From: Flavobacteriia bacterium
GTDB lineage: Bacteria > Bacteroidota > Bacteroidia > Flavobacteriales_D > Crocinitomicaceae
Reading direction: 5' to 3'
DNA length: 64,000 nt
Assembly: GCA_009924735.1 (NCBI GenBank)
Contig: RFQZ01000010.1
Coordinates: forward strand, 1 to 64,000
In this document: one piece after another, positions 38,620-49,922 of the stretch
How the letters are laid out: each line of letters opens with the position of its first letter
How positions within the stretch are numbered: position 1 is the stretch's first letter
Program-made: the position numbers and the translations under genes
Notes under the pieces: generated by a model
What the model was told of the DNA's origin: nothing
Seen by the model: the letters and a program-made list of their open reading frames with translations, nothing else
Databases searched by the model: none

Positions 38620-40023
38620 TTAATAATTTCTATAATCATTCCAAAGAAAGGTTCGAATCCCGATGAGGGGGGACAGAGTGAAGCTTGAACCCAATGAGTT
38701 TTTCGAGGCCCGCAGAAGAATTTCAGCAAATATTCCAAGGTTTTCAAATCGTTTGAATTGATACCCCAGTTGTAATTGGACATGTATAAAACGGGTGCTC
38801 ACCCCCTGGAAAAAGTACACATTGTAATCTTGCGGTCGCGTTGTATACGGAAGTAAAATGTTGTTCCCATAATTAATGAAGGTGGAATCAACTCCTTTTT
38901 GCCCCACGATAACTGTGGCATTGTAAAAAACAGATTTATACGTTCCTTTTGACTCGAGCAATCCTTCCAGAAAATTAGACCCCATCGGATGGGCAAGCGC
39001 CATGGAACCGTGACTATAACTTAGTTGATCCCCAATATGGGAATACGTATATGGACGTACACCGTTCGTTTCTATACGGTAAAACATTTTCCATTTCCCC
39101 TTGTTTGTGGCGATTTTGTATCCAAGTTGAAAGCCATATTTATTTCCCCAATAGTGGCTATTGTTTTTTAACGCAGAAAGTAAAAACTCATCTAAAACGA
39201 ATTGTGAATACATCAATCCCTTGCCGATTTTCACCGTACCACCTATTCCCATAATCACATTATCCCCAGAGCCAATGGCATATTCCTTAGGACGAATGAA
39301 GGCCAGGGGATTTAAATAGGAGACCTCAAACGGTCGGTTAGAAAGGGTGTCGTGGGAATTAAACACAACGGATTCAAAGAATTGAAAATGAATGCTTTTT
39401 GTGATTTTCCAATCTAAAAAATGCGAAAAATTGAATTTATATTGGAAAGAGGTCGTTTTTAACAGCAGCGCCATTGCCTGATACCTAAGGGGGCCAGCAC
39501 TAAATTTTGTGGAAACAAAAGGACAGGAACGTCCATAATCCGAAAGAAAAAGGGAGCGAAGCCCTTCACCATAAAAATTTCGGTCCCAGCCCATCTGTAC
39601 ATTTAAATAGGTATTTGGTTGGTAGCTAAAGCGGACCATTGGGTCTATCGAAAAACGGGATTTTTTAACAAGCCAATCATTTTGATGGTATAAACTGTCA
39701 AAGGGTGAAAAACCGGCAAGAAACCCTGCCCGAAGGCATCTTTTTTTTGAAGACCTGTAGAAGTTGATTCCCCCTCGTCCTTTATACACAAAGGCGCTTG
39801 TGCCTCCCCCAACCACATCTACCAAAGGAACCAATCCCGATTTTGTTGTGATTTGTTGCAATGGACCTGTAACGGGATAGATAATGGCAGGGGTGCTCGC
39901 AAGGAGGGTGTCCCCGGGAAGGTCTTTGACCAAATAGCCAATGTGGGTTTGCGCATTAAAGCCATAGCTTGCGAAGAGAATTGCAATAAAAAACAAATTT
40001 TTAATATGCATTGTGGGATTCAA
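38620..40023 (-). CDS. Hypothetical outer-membrane beta-barrel protein
   Basis: Signal peptide and barrel-like alternation; tail LSPLIGIRTFLWNDYRNY. Confidence 0.5.
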   Translation of the reverse strand: MNPTMHIKNLFFIAILFASYGFNAQTHIGYLVKDLPGDTLLASTPAIIYPVTGPLQQITTKSGLVPLVDVVGGGTSAFVYKGRGGINFYRSSKKRCLRAGFLAGFSPFDSLYHQNDWLVKKSRFSIDPMVRFSYQPNTYLNVQMGWDRNFYGEGLRSLFLSDYGRSCPFVSTKFSAGPLRYQAMALLLKTTSFQYKFNFSHFLDWKITKSIHFQFFESVVFNSHDTLSNRPFEVSYLNPLAFIRPKEYAIGSGDNVIMGIGGTVKIGKGLMYSQFVLDEFLLSALKNNSHYWGNKYGFQLGYKIATNKGKWKMFYRIETNGVRPYTYSHIGDQLSYSHGSMALAHPMGSNFLEGLLESKGTYKSVFYNATVIVGQKGVDSTFINYGNNILLPYTTRPQDYNVYFFQGVSTRFIHVQLQLGYQFKRFENLGIFAEILLRASKNSLGSSFTLSPLIGIRTFLWNDYRNY

Positions 40024-41482
40024 ATAGTTTTGTTTTTAACCCAAAGTTCAAGATTGAATTCGTAACAGTGCCAGGGGCATTTCTCCAACCATAGGAAGTA
40101 AAAACTTGCAGATTGCTCATTTGATTGACCACAAAACCAAGCTCCACAACACTTTGAAAGACGGTTTCAAAATCGTTCACATACGAAGGTTGCAACAGAA
40201 TTTGCTCCGGTGACCCAACAGAAAAGACATGGGTAAAACTTGAGAGCGTCCATCTATGATAATTCATCATCAGGATAAAAACACCCTCTTTTGTACCATT
40301 CCCCAAAAGACTTCCCATTGGGAGATTGGCATTGCTAAAAGCCAAGTCAAAGGAATTTCCATACAAGGATTCACCCGTGTAATTGAATTCTGAAGCAATG
40401 GTTAGGTTCAACAAGGGTTTGTGTAATGCGTGGCATTTCACGCCCAACTGCGCACCCTGTCCCTTGGCTTGAAATCCCCGCGAAACACATTGCCCATAAA
40501 CAGAGAAGAAGGTATTGATGGAAGTTTGGAAAGTCATCCCAAACATAGGTTTTGAAGCATTTGCATTTTTGAACGCGTCCATGCCCGCAATGGGAATCCA
40601 AAAAAGGGAACTAACCGGTTGATTTCGAACCACGCTTCCCATGGACCAAATGTTTTGGTAGAAAAATCCAAAGGAGGATTTAGGTGTTTGAAAAGTCAAT
40701 AATTGTAAGGAATACGCTTTTGAATAATAATTACTTTCCACACCGGAATAGTAGGGTTTACGTATCAGGTCGAACAAGGCCCCTCTGAGGGTTAACAACT
40801 GCCAATGTTTAGAAATCCGAAGTTGAAAGCCCAGATGTGGAAAGTTCCCAACATCTGACAAGGCGAGCCCCCTATACCCATCACCTAAAAACAGAGAGCC
40901 ATTTCCACCGATAAATGACACCGATTCATTCGGGGAATAGGACATTTCACCGCGCGCATATGCAAAATCGAATGCTTGAGAGAGAAAGGGTTTGGTTCTA
41001 GCGGCACCGGGAATAAACCCATTTTGTTGGTTGAATCCATTGGCCGACGGATAGAATTCCCCATGACTTTTGATAAATTTTGTTTCATAGGTTGAAAACC
41101 TCGCTTGATTCTCACTGATTAAGGCATAGCAGTTAAATTTTTTTGTTTTTGCTAAGAATAGAATTCCTCGGGTGTTTTGAAACAACCTACCTGAATGATT
41201 GAAGTCCTTACCTCCTGAAAAATTCACAAGTGGACAAATACCTAAATGAACCCCTGTGTCTTGGTAATTTAAGAGGTAGCGCTGGTCAAATTTCCGCAAC
41301 AGTTTGTTATTTCTTGTCAAACTTTGTGTGCTGTCTAATTGTAAAAACCCATTCTTCAACGGTTGTGAAGTTGATGCGCTGGTCATTCTTGTCTCAAAAG
41401 AAGTTGCATGATACAAGGTTTGCGCAGCGCTGTTAAACGCATAGAGCAGACAGAGCACCCATAAATACTTGGGGTTTGTCAT
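40001..41482 (-). CDS. Hypothetical outer-membrane beta-barrel protein
   Basis: Signal peptide ...YAFNSAAQ; barrel-like strands; overlaps the start of the downstream barrel gene. Confidence 0.5.
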   Translation of the reverse strand: MTNPKYLWVLCLLYAFNSAAQTLYHATSFETRMTSASTSQPLKNGFLQLDSTQSLTRNNKLLRKFDQRYLLNYQDTGVHLGICPLVNFSGGKDFNHSGRLFQNTRGILFLAKTKKFNCYALISENQARFSTYETKFIKSHGEFYPSANGFNQQNGFIPGAARTKPFLSQAFDFAYARGEMSYSPNESVSFIGGNGSLFLGDGYRGLALSDVGNFPHLGFQLRISKHWQLLTLRGALFDLIRKPYYSGVESNYYSKAYSLQLLTFQTPKSSFGFFYQNIWSMGSVVRNQPVSSLFWIPIAGMDAFKNANASKPMFGMTFQTSINTFFSVYGQCVSRGFQAKGQGAQLGVKCHALHKPLLNLTIASEFNYTGESLYGNSFDLAFSNANLPMGSLLGNGTKEGVFILMMNYHRWTLSSFTHVFSVGSPEQILLQPSYVNDFETVFQSVVELGFVVNQMSNLQVFTSYGWRNAPGTVTNSILNFGLKTKLFESHNAY

Positions 41483-42276
41483 AGCGTTGGGAAAGAATGA
41501 ATTTTTGCGACAAAAGCGGGGTTAACGAGTTCTTCTTTATTGTAGGACAAAGGAGACCCATTGTCAAAGTTGATAACTTCACCCCCAACAGCTTCGAGTA
41601 AAGCTTGACCTGCGGCAATGTCCCATTCCATGGTCGGTGAAAACCTTGGGTAAATTTGTGCATCTCCTAATACCAGGTCAATGAATTTTAGCGATGATCC
41701 CCGTTGGATAAATTGAAGATTGGAATCAGCCCCTTTGAGGGTTTGAATCATGGTTGAAACGGCCTCTGAATGGTGACTTTTCGAACCAATCATTCTAAGG
41801 GGGTAGTCAAACGGTTTTGGCACAATCAAAGGCCATGTTTTCGCGGAGTCAAAATCTGAAAAAGAAATGTAAAAAACACCAAGGCCCTTGCCTCCAAACA
41901 TTACACGTTGGGAAACGGGCGCTGCAATAATGCCAAAAATCGGTTTGTCTTTTTCAATAAGGGCAATGTTTACGGCGAATTCACCATTTTTCTGTACAAA
42001 CTCTTTGGTGCCGTCCAGCGGATCAACGCACCACCAATGCGCCCAGTTTTTACGAACGGAAAACGATGCGTTTTCACTTTCCTCGTCAACAATGGGGTGC
42101 GGTGTTTTATTGAGATAGGAACGAATGGTTTGCGAGGAACGTAAGTCTGCTTCCGTTAGGGGAGAAGAATCTGATTTGGTAAAAGTTTCGAACGGTGTAT
42201 TATAAATTTCCATGATGGCATTTGCGGCATGAATACTGGCTTGAATGGCCAAATGATATTCAGACGGAAGCCTCAT
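41479..42276 (-). CDS. cysQ: 3'(2'),5'-bisphosphate nucleotidase CysQ
   Basis: KSDSSPLTEADLRSSQTI; WCVDPLDGTKEFVQKNGEFAVNIALIE; MEWDIAAGQALLEAVGG. Internal start MRLPSEYHLA preferred. Confidence 0.93.
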   Translation of the reverse strand: MRLPSEYHLAIQASIHAANAIMEIYNTPFETFTKSDSSPLTEADLRSSQTIRSYLNKTPHPIVDEESENASFSVRKNWAHWWCVDPLDGTKEFVQKNGEFAVNIALIEKDKPIFGIIAAPVSQRVMFGGKGLGVFYISFSDFDSAKTWPLIVPKPFDYPLRMIGSKSHHSEAVSTMIQTLKGADSNLQFIQRGSSLKFIDLVLGDAQIYPRFSPTMEWDIAAGQALLEAVGGEVINFDNGSPLSYNKEELVNPAFVAKIHSFPTL

Positions 42277-42932
42277 GCAAGTACCATTTCTGGAACGATG
42301 TCTGGAACAATCAAAGTTCCTTCGGTTTTTTGTATGATTTCCTCCACAGAAACACCTGGAGCCCTTTCTACTAAGTGAAAGGCGCCATTTTTTATTTCCA
42401 GTACGGCGAGTTCTGTGACAATTTTTTTCACGCAACCCACACCTGTCAAGGGTAAGGTGCAAGTTTTCAGTAATTTAGACTCACCAATCTTGTTGCTATG
42501 CATCATGGCTACAATGATGTTTTCTGCGGATGCCACCAAATCCATTGCTCCCCCCATTCCTTTCACCATTCTCCCTGGAATTTTCCAATTTGCGATGTCC
42601 CCATTTTGAGAAACCTCCATGGCTCCTAAAACGGTCAGCTGAACATGTTGACCGCGGATCATGGCAAAGGAAGTTGCAGAATCGAAAAAGGAGGCGCCTG
42701 CCTTTGCCGTAATGGTTTGTTTTCCGGCATTTATTAGATCTGCATCTTCTTCCCCTTCAAAAGGAAAAGGCCCCATTCCCAACACACCATTTTCAGATTG
42801 GAACTCTACACTCATCCCTGCCGGGACATAGTTGGCAACCAAGGTGGGAATTCCTATTCCTAAATTCACATACCATCCATCCTGAAGTTCTTGGGCAATT
42901 CTTTTTGCAATCCCTATTTTATCTAAACCCAT
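42273..42932 (-). CDS. scoB: 3-oxoacid CoA-transferase subunit B
   Basis: IAKRIAQELQDGWYVNLGIGIPTLVANYVP; QSENGVLGMGPFP; CoA-transferase family I. Start MGLDKIG preferred. Confidence 0.92.
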   Translation of the reverse strand: MGLDKIGIAKRIAQELQDGWYVNLGIGIPTLVANYVPAGMSVEFQSENGVLGMGPFPFEGEEDADLINAGKQTITAKAGASFFDSATSFAMIRGQHVQLTVLGAMEVSQNGDIANWKIPGRMVKGMGGAMDLVASAENIIVAMMHSNKIGESKLLKTCTLPLTGVGCVKKIVTELAVLEIKNGAFHLVERAPGVSVEEIIQKTEGTLIVPDIVPEMVLA

Positions 42933-42933
42933 A

Positions 42934-43632
42934 TCAATTGCGTTTTCTAACGGTTCTTTGCTCAATTCTTTTTTCAAACACCTCTCCTTGAAAGATGCGT
43001 TGTACAAAAATCCCCGGCGTATGAATGTGATTGGGATCTAAGGTACCCAAAGGGACAATTTCTTCAACTTCGGCGATGGTGATTTTTCCTGCCATGGCCA
43101 TCATTGGGTTAAAATTCATGGCTGTTCCTTTAAAAACAAGGTTTCCAGCAGCATCTCCTTTCCATGCTTTTACAATGGCGAAGTCTGCATACAAAGCGGT
43201 TTCTAGCAGATGCGGTTTACCATTAAAAACACGTATTTCTTTCCCTTCAGCTACTTCTGTCCCATAACCCGCGGGCGTAAAAAACGCCGGGATTCCTGCG
43301 CCAGCTGCTCGACAACGTTCAGCCAATGATCCCTGCGGAATTAAATCAACCTCCAATTCTCCCGAGAGCATTTGACGCTCAAATGTATCGTTCTCTCCAA
43401 CATATGAGCTGATCATTTTTTTTATCTGTCTACCTTGAAGCAATAGTCCCAAGCCATAATCATCTACCCCGGCATTGTTGGAAATACAGGTTAGGTTATT
43501 CACCCCCATTTTTACCAATTGTTTTATCGCATTTTCAGGGATTCCACATAAACCGAAACCGCCAAGCATGATGGTCATTCCGCTTTCTATGCCTTCCAAG
43601 GCCTGGGCAACATTTTTTACAGTTTTATTCAT
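42934..43632 (-). CDS. scoA: 3-oxoacid CoA-transferase subunit A
   Basis: [45 protein letters not shown]. Confidence 0.92.
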   Translation of the reverse strand: MNKTVKNVAQALEGIESGMTIMLGGFGLCGIPENAIKQLVKMGVNNLTCISNNAGVDDYGLGLLLQGRQIKKMISSYVGENDTFERQMLSGELEVDLIPQGSLAERCRAAGAGIPAFFTPAGYGTEVAEGKEIRVFNGKPHLLETALYADFAIVKAWKGDAAGNLVFKGTAMNFNPMMAMAGKITIAEVEEIVPLGTLDPNHIHTPGIFVQRIFQGEVFEKRIEQRTVRKRN

Positions 43633-43634
43633 AG

Positions 43635-46124
43635 CTAAAGACCTTCAAAGGGGACATCGGTTTCATCTGCTTCTTCGGGCAAAATGGCTTCGTTACAGTC
43701 ATAGGTTTTTGCGTCATAATCTGCAGGTTCAGGGAAATCAAGTGTGGAAAGCGCTAAAAAATGGTCTTTGTAGGCTTGTTGCATGTAATAACCATAAATG
43801 GGAAGAGCCATTCTTGCACCTTGTCCCCAATTCATTGATTTGAAACGTACGGAACGGTCTTCGGCTCCTACCCAAACCCCGGTAACTAAGTCAGGGGTAA
43901 TGCCAATGAACCAACCATCCGAATTGTTTTGTGTCGTACCCGTTTTTGCTGCTGTAGCAGGCATAGGGCCATATTTTCCGCTTCTAAGACTTCCGGCGGT
44001 ACCTTGAGAGACGACCATTTTCATCATTTTCAAGATTTCATAGGAAACGGTTGAGTTCAGTGCTTGATCACTGTGTTGCATGGCTTCGTAGATAATCTTT
44101 CCATTTCTGTCCTCAATGCGTTCAATGGTTGTAGGACGAATGTAAATCCCATTGTTTGGAAAAATACATTGCGCAGCAACCAATTTAAACAGTGAGAGAT
44201 CCATACTTCCTAAGCACATAGATGGAACGACATCATTTGGGTTTAAGGTGATTTCTGTTTTGTTAAGCAGTTTCTCAATTTGGTAGGGACCCCCCGTTTT
44301 GTTCACAGGATTAAAAGAGCCCATTTTCGCCATGACGGCTACGGTGGTTGGATTTGAAGACAGTGCCAATCCCATTTTTACATTGCTGGCAACATTTCCT
44401 TTTGGACAATATTGTCCAACAACTTTGTTATTGGGGTCTACAAGGTCCACGCAATATTCACCAGAAGAAAAGGACGTGCATGGATTTACAACTTTCATCG
44501 ACAAAGCGGCGGCATACACAAAGGGTTTAATCGTGGAACCCACCTGTCTTTTTCCTTGACGTACATGGTCATAGGCAAAGTGTTTAAAATTCACGCCACC
44601 AACCCATGCCCTGACAAACCCGGTTTGAGGCTCGATGCTCACAAGTCCCGCGTGTAAGAAAGCTTTATAGTATCGAATGGAGTCATTGGGTGTCATCACC
44701 GTATCAATTTCTCCATGCCAAGAAAAAACACGCATTTGCGTTGGCGTATTAAAAGACTTAAGAATTTCATCCGAAGTATAACCGGCCTCCGTCATGGCTT
44801 TGTATCTTCCAGAACCGACCCGAGCCGATTGCATAATTTGGTTGACGGTTTCCTGCTTAATGTCATTGGAGAACGGATAGTTTTTTAAATTTCGGTTGTT
44901 GCTGTTAAATGCGGGCTGGAGTGATTCTTTAATGTGTTTTTCTACGGCCGATTCGGCATATTTTTGCAGACGCGTGTTTAAGGTGGTGTATATTTTTAGC
45001 CCGTCTCTGTAGATGTCGTAAGGTTGACCATCTTCACGCATGTATTTTAGGGTGCCGTCCTCATTTTTCTTCAAGAGGATGTTGGTTACTTCTTGTCGCA
45101 ATGCTTCTCTAAAATAAGGAGCCATTCCTTCTTTGTGGTCAACCGATTGGTACTTAACTGCCACGGGTTTCAAAATCAGGCGGTCGTACTCTTCTCTGGT
45201 CAGTGTGAATTTAAGGGCATCGCTGTTTTTCTCGCTGTTTTTCAACCATTGAAACAACACCTGGTTTCTCCTTGAAACTGCGCGAAGGGAATCTTTCGCT
45301 CTTGCTTCTAAAATTTGTGTTTTGGTAACCGCGGCGACTTGAATCCCTTCTTGGTCAGCGATGACCCGTCTGTAATTTTTAATTTTGAAAGTGTAGGGGT
45401 TGTACAGCGCGGGGTTTTTACACATACCAATAAGCATGGCGGCTTCTTCCTTTTTTAGATCTTTTGGACGTTTATTAAAATATACTTTTGAAGCATTTTC
45501 AATTCCCACGGCATTGTAGAGAAAATCGAACTGGTTCAGGTACATCGTTATGATTTCTTCTTTGGTATAACGTGATTCTAAGCGGGTGGCAATTATGTTT
45601 TCCCGAGCTTTTTCATTTAAGCGGCGAAATTTTCCAATGATTCCTCCTCTGTTTGAAAGCAACGTTTCGCCGTTTGCTCGGGCAAGTTCTTCGCGTTGCC
45701 TTTGTTGTAGGGTAAAAAGAAGTTTAGCCAATTGTTGCGAAATGGTTGAAGCGCCGCCGGAACGTCCCAAAGAAGAAAAGGAACGTGCGATGGAGCGAAA
45801 ATCAACGCCTGAATGATCCATGAATCTTTCGTCTTCCGTAGAAATCAAGGCATCAAAAACAAAGGGAGAAATGTTTTTAAAAGAAGCGCTGGTCCGATTC
45901 ACTTGCCAATAACGCCCTATGGTGTCGCCCGTTTGACCAAGAATCAAAGATGCTTGAAGTTCGGGTGGATTGTCCAACATTGAAACGGGCGGTAAGTCGT
46001 CTTCCGACTGCAGGACCAAAAGGCCAGCTACAAAAAGAAAAGGCAACAATGAAAATCCCCAAAAGATGCGCGTGAATTTTTTCTTTTGGTCTTCGCTTAA
46101 CTCCATGTTAGTGCTTTTATTCAA
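43635..46124 (-). CDS. Class A penicillin-binding protein (PBP1A-like)
   Basis: [22 protein letters not shown]...[15 protein letters not shown] (transglycosylase); [13 protein letters not shown] and [17 protein letters not shown] (transpeptidase). Confidence 0.93.
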   Translation of the reverse strand: MNKSTNMELSEDQKKKFTRIFWGFSLLPFLFVAGLLVLQSEDDLPPVSMLDNPPELQASLILGQTGDTIGRYWQVNRTSASFKNISPFVFDALISTEDERFMDHSGVDFRSIARSFSSLGRSGGASTISQQLAKLLFTLQQRQREELARANGETLLSNRGGIIGKFRRLNEKARENIIATRLESRYTKEEIITMYLNQFDFLYNAVGIENASKVYFNKRPKDLKKEEAAMLIGMCKNPALYNPYTFKIKNYRRVIADQEGIQVAAVTKTQILEARAKDSLRAVSRRNQVLFQWLKNSEKNSDALKFTLTREEYDRLILKPVAVKYQSVDHKEGMAPYFREALRQEVTNILLKKNEDGTLKYMREDGQPYDIYRDGLKIYTTLNTRLQKYAESAVEKHIKESLQPAFNSNNRNLKNYPFSNDIKQETVNQIMQSARVGSGRYKAMTEAGYTSDEILKSFNTPTQMRVFSWHGEIDTVMTPNDSIRYYKAFLHAGLVSIEPQTGFVRAWVGGVNFKHFAYDHVRQGKRQVGSTIKPFVYAAALSMKVVNPCTSFSSGEYCVDLVDPNNKVVGQYCPKGNVASNVKMGLALSSNPTTVAVMAKMGSFNPVNKTGGPYQIEKLLNKTEITLNPNDVVPSMCLGSMDLSLFKLVAAQCIFPNNGIYIRPTTIERIEDRNGKIIYEAMQHSDQALNSTVSYEILKMMKMVVSQGTAGSLRSGKYGPMPATAAKTGTTQNNSDGWFIGITPDLVTGVWVGAEDRSVRFKSMNWGQGARMALPIYGYYMQQAYKDHFLALSTLDFPEPADYDAKTYDCNEAILPEEADETDVPFEGL

Positions 46125-46134
46125 AATTAATCAA

Positions 46135-47529
46135 TTATCTGAGAACATCTTTACGTTGGCTGTCCAGTTTTAACAGAATGAAGAGCATTATGGTAAAGGA
46201 CAACAAGGAGGATCCTCCATAGCTCATAAAAGGGAGGGGAATTCCAATTACAGGGGCAAGCCCTATGTTCATTCCAATGTTAATCGCAAAATGATAAAAC
46301 AAAATCATTCCCACACAATAGCAATACACCCTAAAGAAGACAGAGCGTTGACGTTCTGCAATAAAGAAGATGCGAAAAAGCAAGAACAAATAAAGTAAGA
46401 CCAGCACCAAAGACCCGACAAACCCCCATTCTTCTGCGAATGGACAAAAGATAAAATCGGTTTCGCTTTCAGGGACATGATTCGTTTTCACACTGGATAC
46501 GGAAGCTTTTTTGTATCCTTTTCCAAGAAATTGTCCCGACCCAACCGAAGCCATCGCTCTGTTTCGGTTGTAATCAGAACCGTTGGGGTCTTCTTTAAGA
46601 CCCAGAACCAATTCGATGCGGTTTTTTTGGTGGGGTGCAGCAAGTTGGTTAAAGAAAATGGAAACGCTTGAAATCAAGAGTACAGCAAATAAGTAGCTGC
46701 CCAGTAAAATAATCAAGTTTTTTACCCTAAACCTTTTAAAACCCCAAAGGAAAACAGCGCCCAGAACCAAAAGCGCCAAACCCGTAACAGCGAAAATCAT
46801 ACCTGCCGTACCTGAAACGACAACGTTTTCTCCAAGCTTCAGGCTCGATTCGCTGGTATATAAGCTGAAGACGCAGAGGATGACCATAAAAAACAAAAGG
46901 GGAATGAAATGGGTACCCACCCACGTAGAAGTAAATTTGAATCGGGTTACGAGCCTTAACAGCCGAAAAACAATTGGGTCGAAAGAAATCCCTTCACGGT
47001 ATAAAACGAAAAGAAAGGAGGTAAAAACGAGCAGCGTACCTGCATCGGGTTGAAGGGCCACAAGGAGAGAGGGAAGCAGAATGATTCCAACCGTTTCTGA
47101 AACCGTTCTCATGTTTTGAAGCTTTATGTTGGTTTGTGCGACCCATTTTGCCATAAGTAGCGCGGTGGAGATTTTCGCGAATTCAGCAGGTTGAATCCCC
47201 AGTCCCCCGAACCCTAACCAAGCCCGTGCGCCGTGCACAGGGGGCATGAACAGCACCAAGACAAGCATTAGAATCGTAAAGACAAAAAGGTATTCAGCAT
47301 ATTTTCTATAAATTTCTGAATTGATTAGCAGGATAAGAAAACCAACAAACAACGATACGCATAACCAAATAAACTGCTTACCATATTTTTCACTTGGGGC
47401 GAACAGCAAGGGATGGTTTGGATTAAAGGAGACCGAATAGACCGTTGCAATGCCAAAAATCATTAGAAGAATCATTGCAAAAAACAAAGGCAAATCGATG
47501 TTCGTAAACACATTTTCGTTCTGTCTCAT
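46135..47529 (-). CDS. rodA: Rod shape-determining protein RodA
   Basis: GARAWLGFGGLGIQPAEFAKI; ALQPDAGTLLVF; ETDFIFCPFAEEWGFVG; IGIPLPFMSYGGSSLLSF. Confidence 0.94.
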   Translation of the reverse strand: MRQNENVFTNIDLPLFFAMILLMIFGIATVYSVSFNPNHPLLFAPSEKYGKQFIWLCVSLFVGFLILLINSEIYRKYAEYLFVFTILMLVLVLFMPPVHGARAWLGFGGLGIQPAEFAKISTALLMAKWVAQTNIKLQNMRTVSETVGIILLPSLLVALQPDAGTLLVFTSFLFVLYREGISFDPIVFRLLRLVTRFKFTSTWVGTHFIPLLFFMVILCVFSLYTSESSLKLGENVVVSGTAGMIFAVTGLALLVLGAVFLWGFKRFRVKNLIILLGSYLFAVLLISSVSIFFNQLAAPHQKNRIELVLGLKEDPNGSDYNRNRAMASVGSGQFLGKGYKKASVSSVKTNHVPESETDFIFCPFAEEWGFVGSLVLVLLYLFLLFRIFFIAERQRSVFFRVYCYCVGMILFYHFAINIGMNIGLAPVIGIPLPFMSYGGSSLLSFTIMLFILLKLDSQRKDVLR

Positions 47530-49410
47530 CTATGGATTTGGTTTTGGTTTTGAGATCAAATGCGCAGCTTTCACATAGGCTTCTTTTTCTTTGTTTTGTA
47601 CCAATTTATGAAGGTATTTGTCAATCATAAGTCCAGAAATCGGTGCCGCCCACTCACCGCCAGCACCGGCGTTTTCAACAAAAACAGCAAGGGCGATTTT
47701 AGGGTTTTCCATGGGTGCAAAAGCAATAAAAACAGAGTGATTTTTTTTGTTTTTCCCATTTTGTACGGTTCCGGTCTTTCCACAAACCATAACATTTGAA
47801 AGTCGCGCTTCTTTTCCTGTCCCCCCGGCTTCATTTACTACGCGACGCATGCCTTCAATCACAGGATCGAAGTGTCGGGATTCAATTTTGGAATACTGTT
47901 TTTGTCTATACAAAGGCAAGGGACCCTGTTTGCCTATGGATTTTACGAAATGCGGAAGGTAATACCAACCTCGGTTTGCAATAAGGGCTGCAATGTTGGC
48001 CATTTGAATGGGGGTAAGTTTAATTTCTCCTTGTCCAATTGAGATGGAACGAATGGTCGAAAAAGCCCACTGATGAGGACCTAAATAATGATCGTAATAC
48101 TTTGAATCCGGGATTAAACCGCTTCTTTGCGCATACGAATCAATGTCAACTTCGGGTTTTCTTCCAAGCCCAAATCGCAACATGTAGTCGTGCCAGGTAT
48201 TCAGTCCGATTACAGCGTCTTCATTTAGGTTTTTTCTTTTATTGGGCTGAATTACACGCCGAACTGCTGCATAGAAATAAGGGTTGCAAGAGTATTGAAT
48301 TGCTTTGGTTACACTGGAAGGAGATGGGTGATTGTGGCATCCAACCACCGATTTATTGCAAGAAAAACCAGTATTTGGGGTAATCTTTTTTTCTTGTAAG
48401 CAGATGAGTGCTTGAAGCAATTTAAAAATTGATCCTGGTGGATATTCCGCTTGAAGAGGTCGCGCGAAAAGCGGTAGGTTAAGGTCTGTGGCAAGTTTGG
48501 GGTAGTTTGCGCGAATGTTTTTTCTTCCAGACAAAATGTTAGGGTCATAGCTTGGGGCGGAGATCATGGCGAGGATTTCTCCTGTTTTCGGTTCGATGGC
48601 AACAATGCATCCTTTTTTGTTTCGCATGAGTTCTTCTCCATATTCCTGCAGTCGGATGTCAAGGCCTAGTTTTAATTTAGGGGAGGGCTTTGCAATGGTG
48701 TCATACTTTTTATCTGCGTAGGGCTCAACTTCATTATTCGTAGCGCTGGTTACAATGTACCTAACGCCCTTTTTGCCCCTAAGCACACTTTCATAAGATC
48801 GTTCGAGGCCAGACCTTCCAATGTTCATACCCGGTTTGTAGAATCCATCCGCTTCAATTTCTTCCTGAATAACCTCATTCATGTAACCCAACACATTCGC
48901 ACCATTTGGATAAGGATAAAAACGTGTGCTGGTAGGCTCTTCATAAAATCCAGGGAAATCACCAAGTTTGGCAGCAATTAAACTGATTTCGTCTAATGAC
49001 AATTCCTTCACGAACGGATAAGGGCGATCTTTTCGATAATTTGAAGTGGTAATTCCGGTACTCCTATTTTTGTACTTTCCCTCTTTGTGAATGATTTCTT
49101 TGAAGCGAGCGCGGATTTTTTTTGGACTCCATCCAATAAGTTCTGCAAAGGCAACGGTATCTAGGTGGGTTATTTTGTCCTCTACCATCATGAGGTTATA
49201 AGAAATCTTATTGGTCACGATTTTCTTTCCGGTTCTATCCAGAATTACGCCGCGAGGAGGCAAGATTTCTCTTCTTCTTTCAGCAATCTGTCCAGCGCGA
49301 AGACTCCAGGAATCATCTAAAATTTGCATGTAAAAAAGCCTTCCAAGGTAGACCGAAAAGGTGGCAATTACCAATGCAAAAAGAATGTATTTTCTGTTTT
49401 CGTAGTTCAT
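47530..49410 (-). CDS. mrdA: Penicillin-binding protein 2
   Basis: RREILPPRGVILDRTGKKIVTN; YPPGSIFKLLQAL; VCGKTGTVQNGKNKKNHSVFIAFAP. Confidence 0.94.
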   Translation of the reverse strand: MNYENRKYILFALVIATFSVYLGRLFYMQILDDSWSLRAGQIAERRREILPPRGVILDRTGKKIVTNKISYNLMMVEDKITHLDTVAFAELIGWSPKKIRARFKEIIHKEGKYKNRSTGITTSNYRKDRPYPFVKELSLDEISLIAAKLGDFPGFYEEPTSTRFYPYPNGANVLGYMNEVIQEEIEADGFYKPGMNIGRSGLERSYESVLRGKKGVRYIVTSATNNEVEPYADKKYDTIAKPSPKLKLGLDIRLQEYGEELMRNKKGCIVAIEPKTGEILAMISAPSYDPNILSGRKNIRANYPKLATDLNLPLFARPLQAEYPPGSIFKLLQALICLQEKKITPNTGFSCNKSVVGCHNHPSPSSVTKAIQYSCNPYFYAAVRRVIQPNKRKNLNEDAVIGLNTWHDYMLRFGLGRKPEVDIDSYAQRSGLIPDSKYYDHYLGPHQWAFSTIRSISIGQGEIKLTPIQMANIAALIANRGWYYLPHFVKSIGKQGPLPLYRQKQYSKIESRHFDPVIEGMRRVVNEAGGTGKEARLSNVMVCGKTGTVQNGKNKKNHSVFIAFAPMENPKIALAVFVENAGAGGEWAAPISGLMIDKYLHKLVQNKEKEAYVKAAHLISKPKPNP

Positions 49411-49412
49411 GA

Positions 49413-49922
49413 TTAAACCCCTCTTTTAAGGAAGAAAAGTTGTATTATGGTTACAAACACTAAGGTGATAAGCAGCGAACTTAATATGTTTCTCAGGATT
49501 AACAGAATTTCCGATAGCCTAAAAAACTCAAGCGTAAAATACCACAAAAGATAAGCGCCGAGCAAAGTAACGAAGGCGGCGTAGAACCAAGAGGTTCCCA
49601 TGTCTTTGATGGTCGGGGTTTTTAAAGAATCATACCCGTCTCGGGGCCGAAACAAATTGAACACTAAGGGACGCAAAAAAGCAAAAAAGACCAAGGAAGA
49701 GGCATTCAAGCCCATCGTATTGGAAAGAACATCTACAGAAATTCCAAGGCCAAAAGCAATGGCCATGAGCACGAGCACATTGGTTTCAAACGGAAGTAAA
49801 AAGAGGTAAAGAGGCAATAAGAAGACCTGTGCACCAAATCCTAAGTCCAGTTTATTAAGTATAAACGTTTGGGCAAGGGAAAAAACAATAAATCGAAAAA
49901 CATGGGTTAGGATGGGATTCAT
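49413..49922 (-). CDS. mreD: Rod shape-determining protein MreD
   Basis: 169 aa polytopic protein between mreC and mrdA. Confidence 0.8.
   Translation of the reverse strand: MNPILTHVFRFIVFSLAQTFILNKLDLGFGAQVFLLPLYLFLLPFETNVLVLMAIAFGLGISVDVLSNTMGLNASSLVFFAFLRPLVFNLFRPRDGYDSLKTPTIKDMGTSWFYAAFVTLLGAYLLWYFTLEFFRLSEILLILRNILSSLLITLVFVTIIQLFFLKRGV

Noticed and set aside
45586-45816. ORF antisense to the PBP1A gene
   Set aside because: Shadow ORF in a conserved transglycosylase region.
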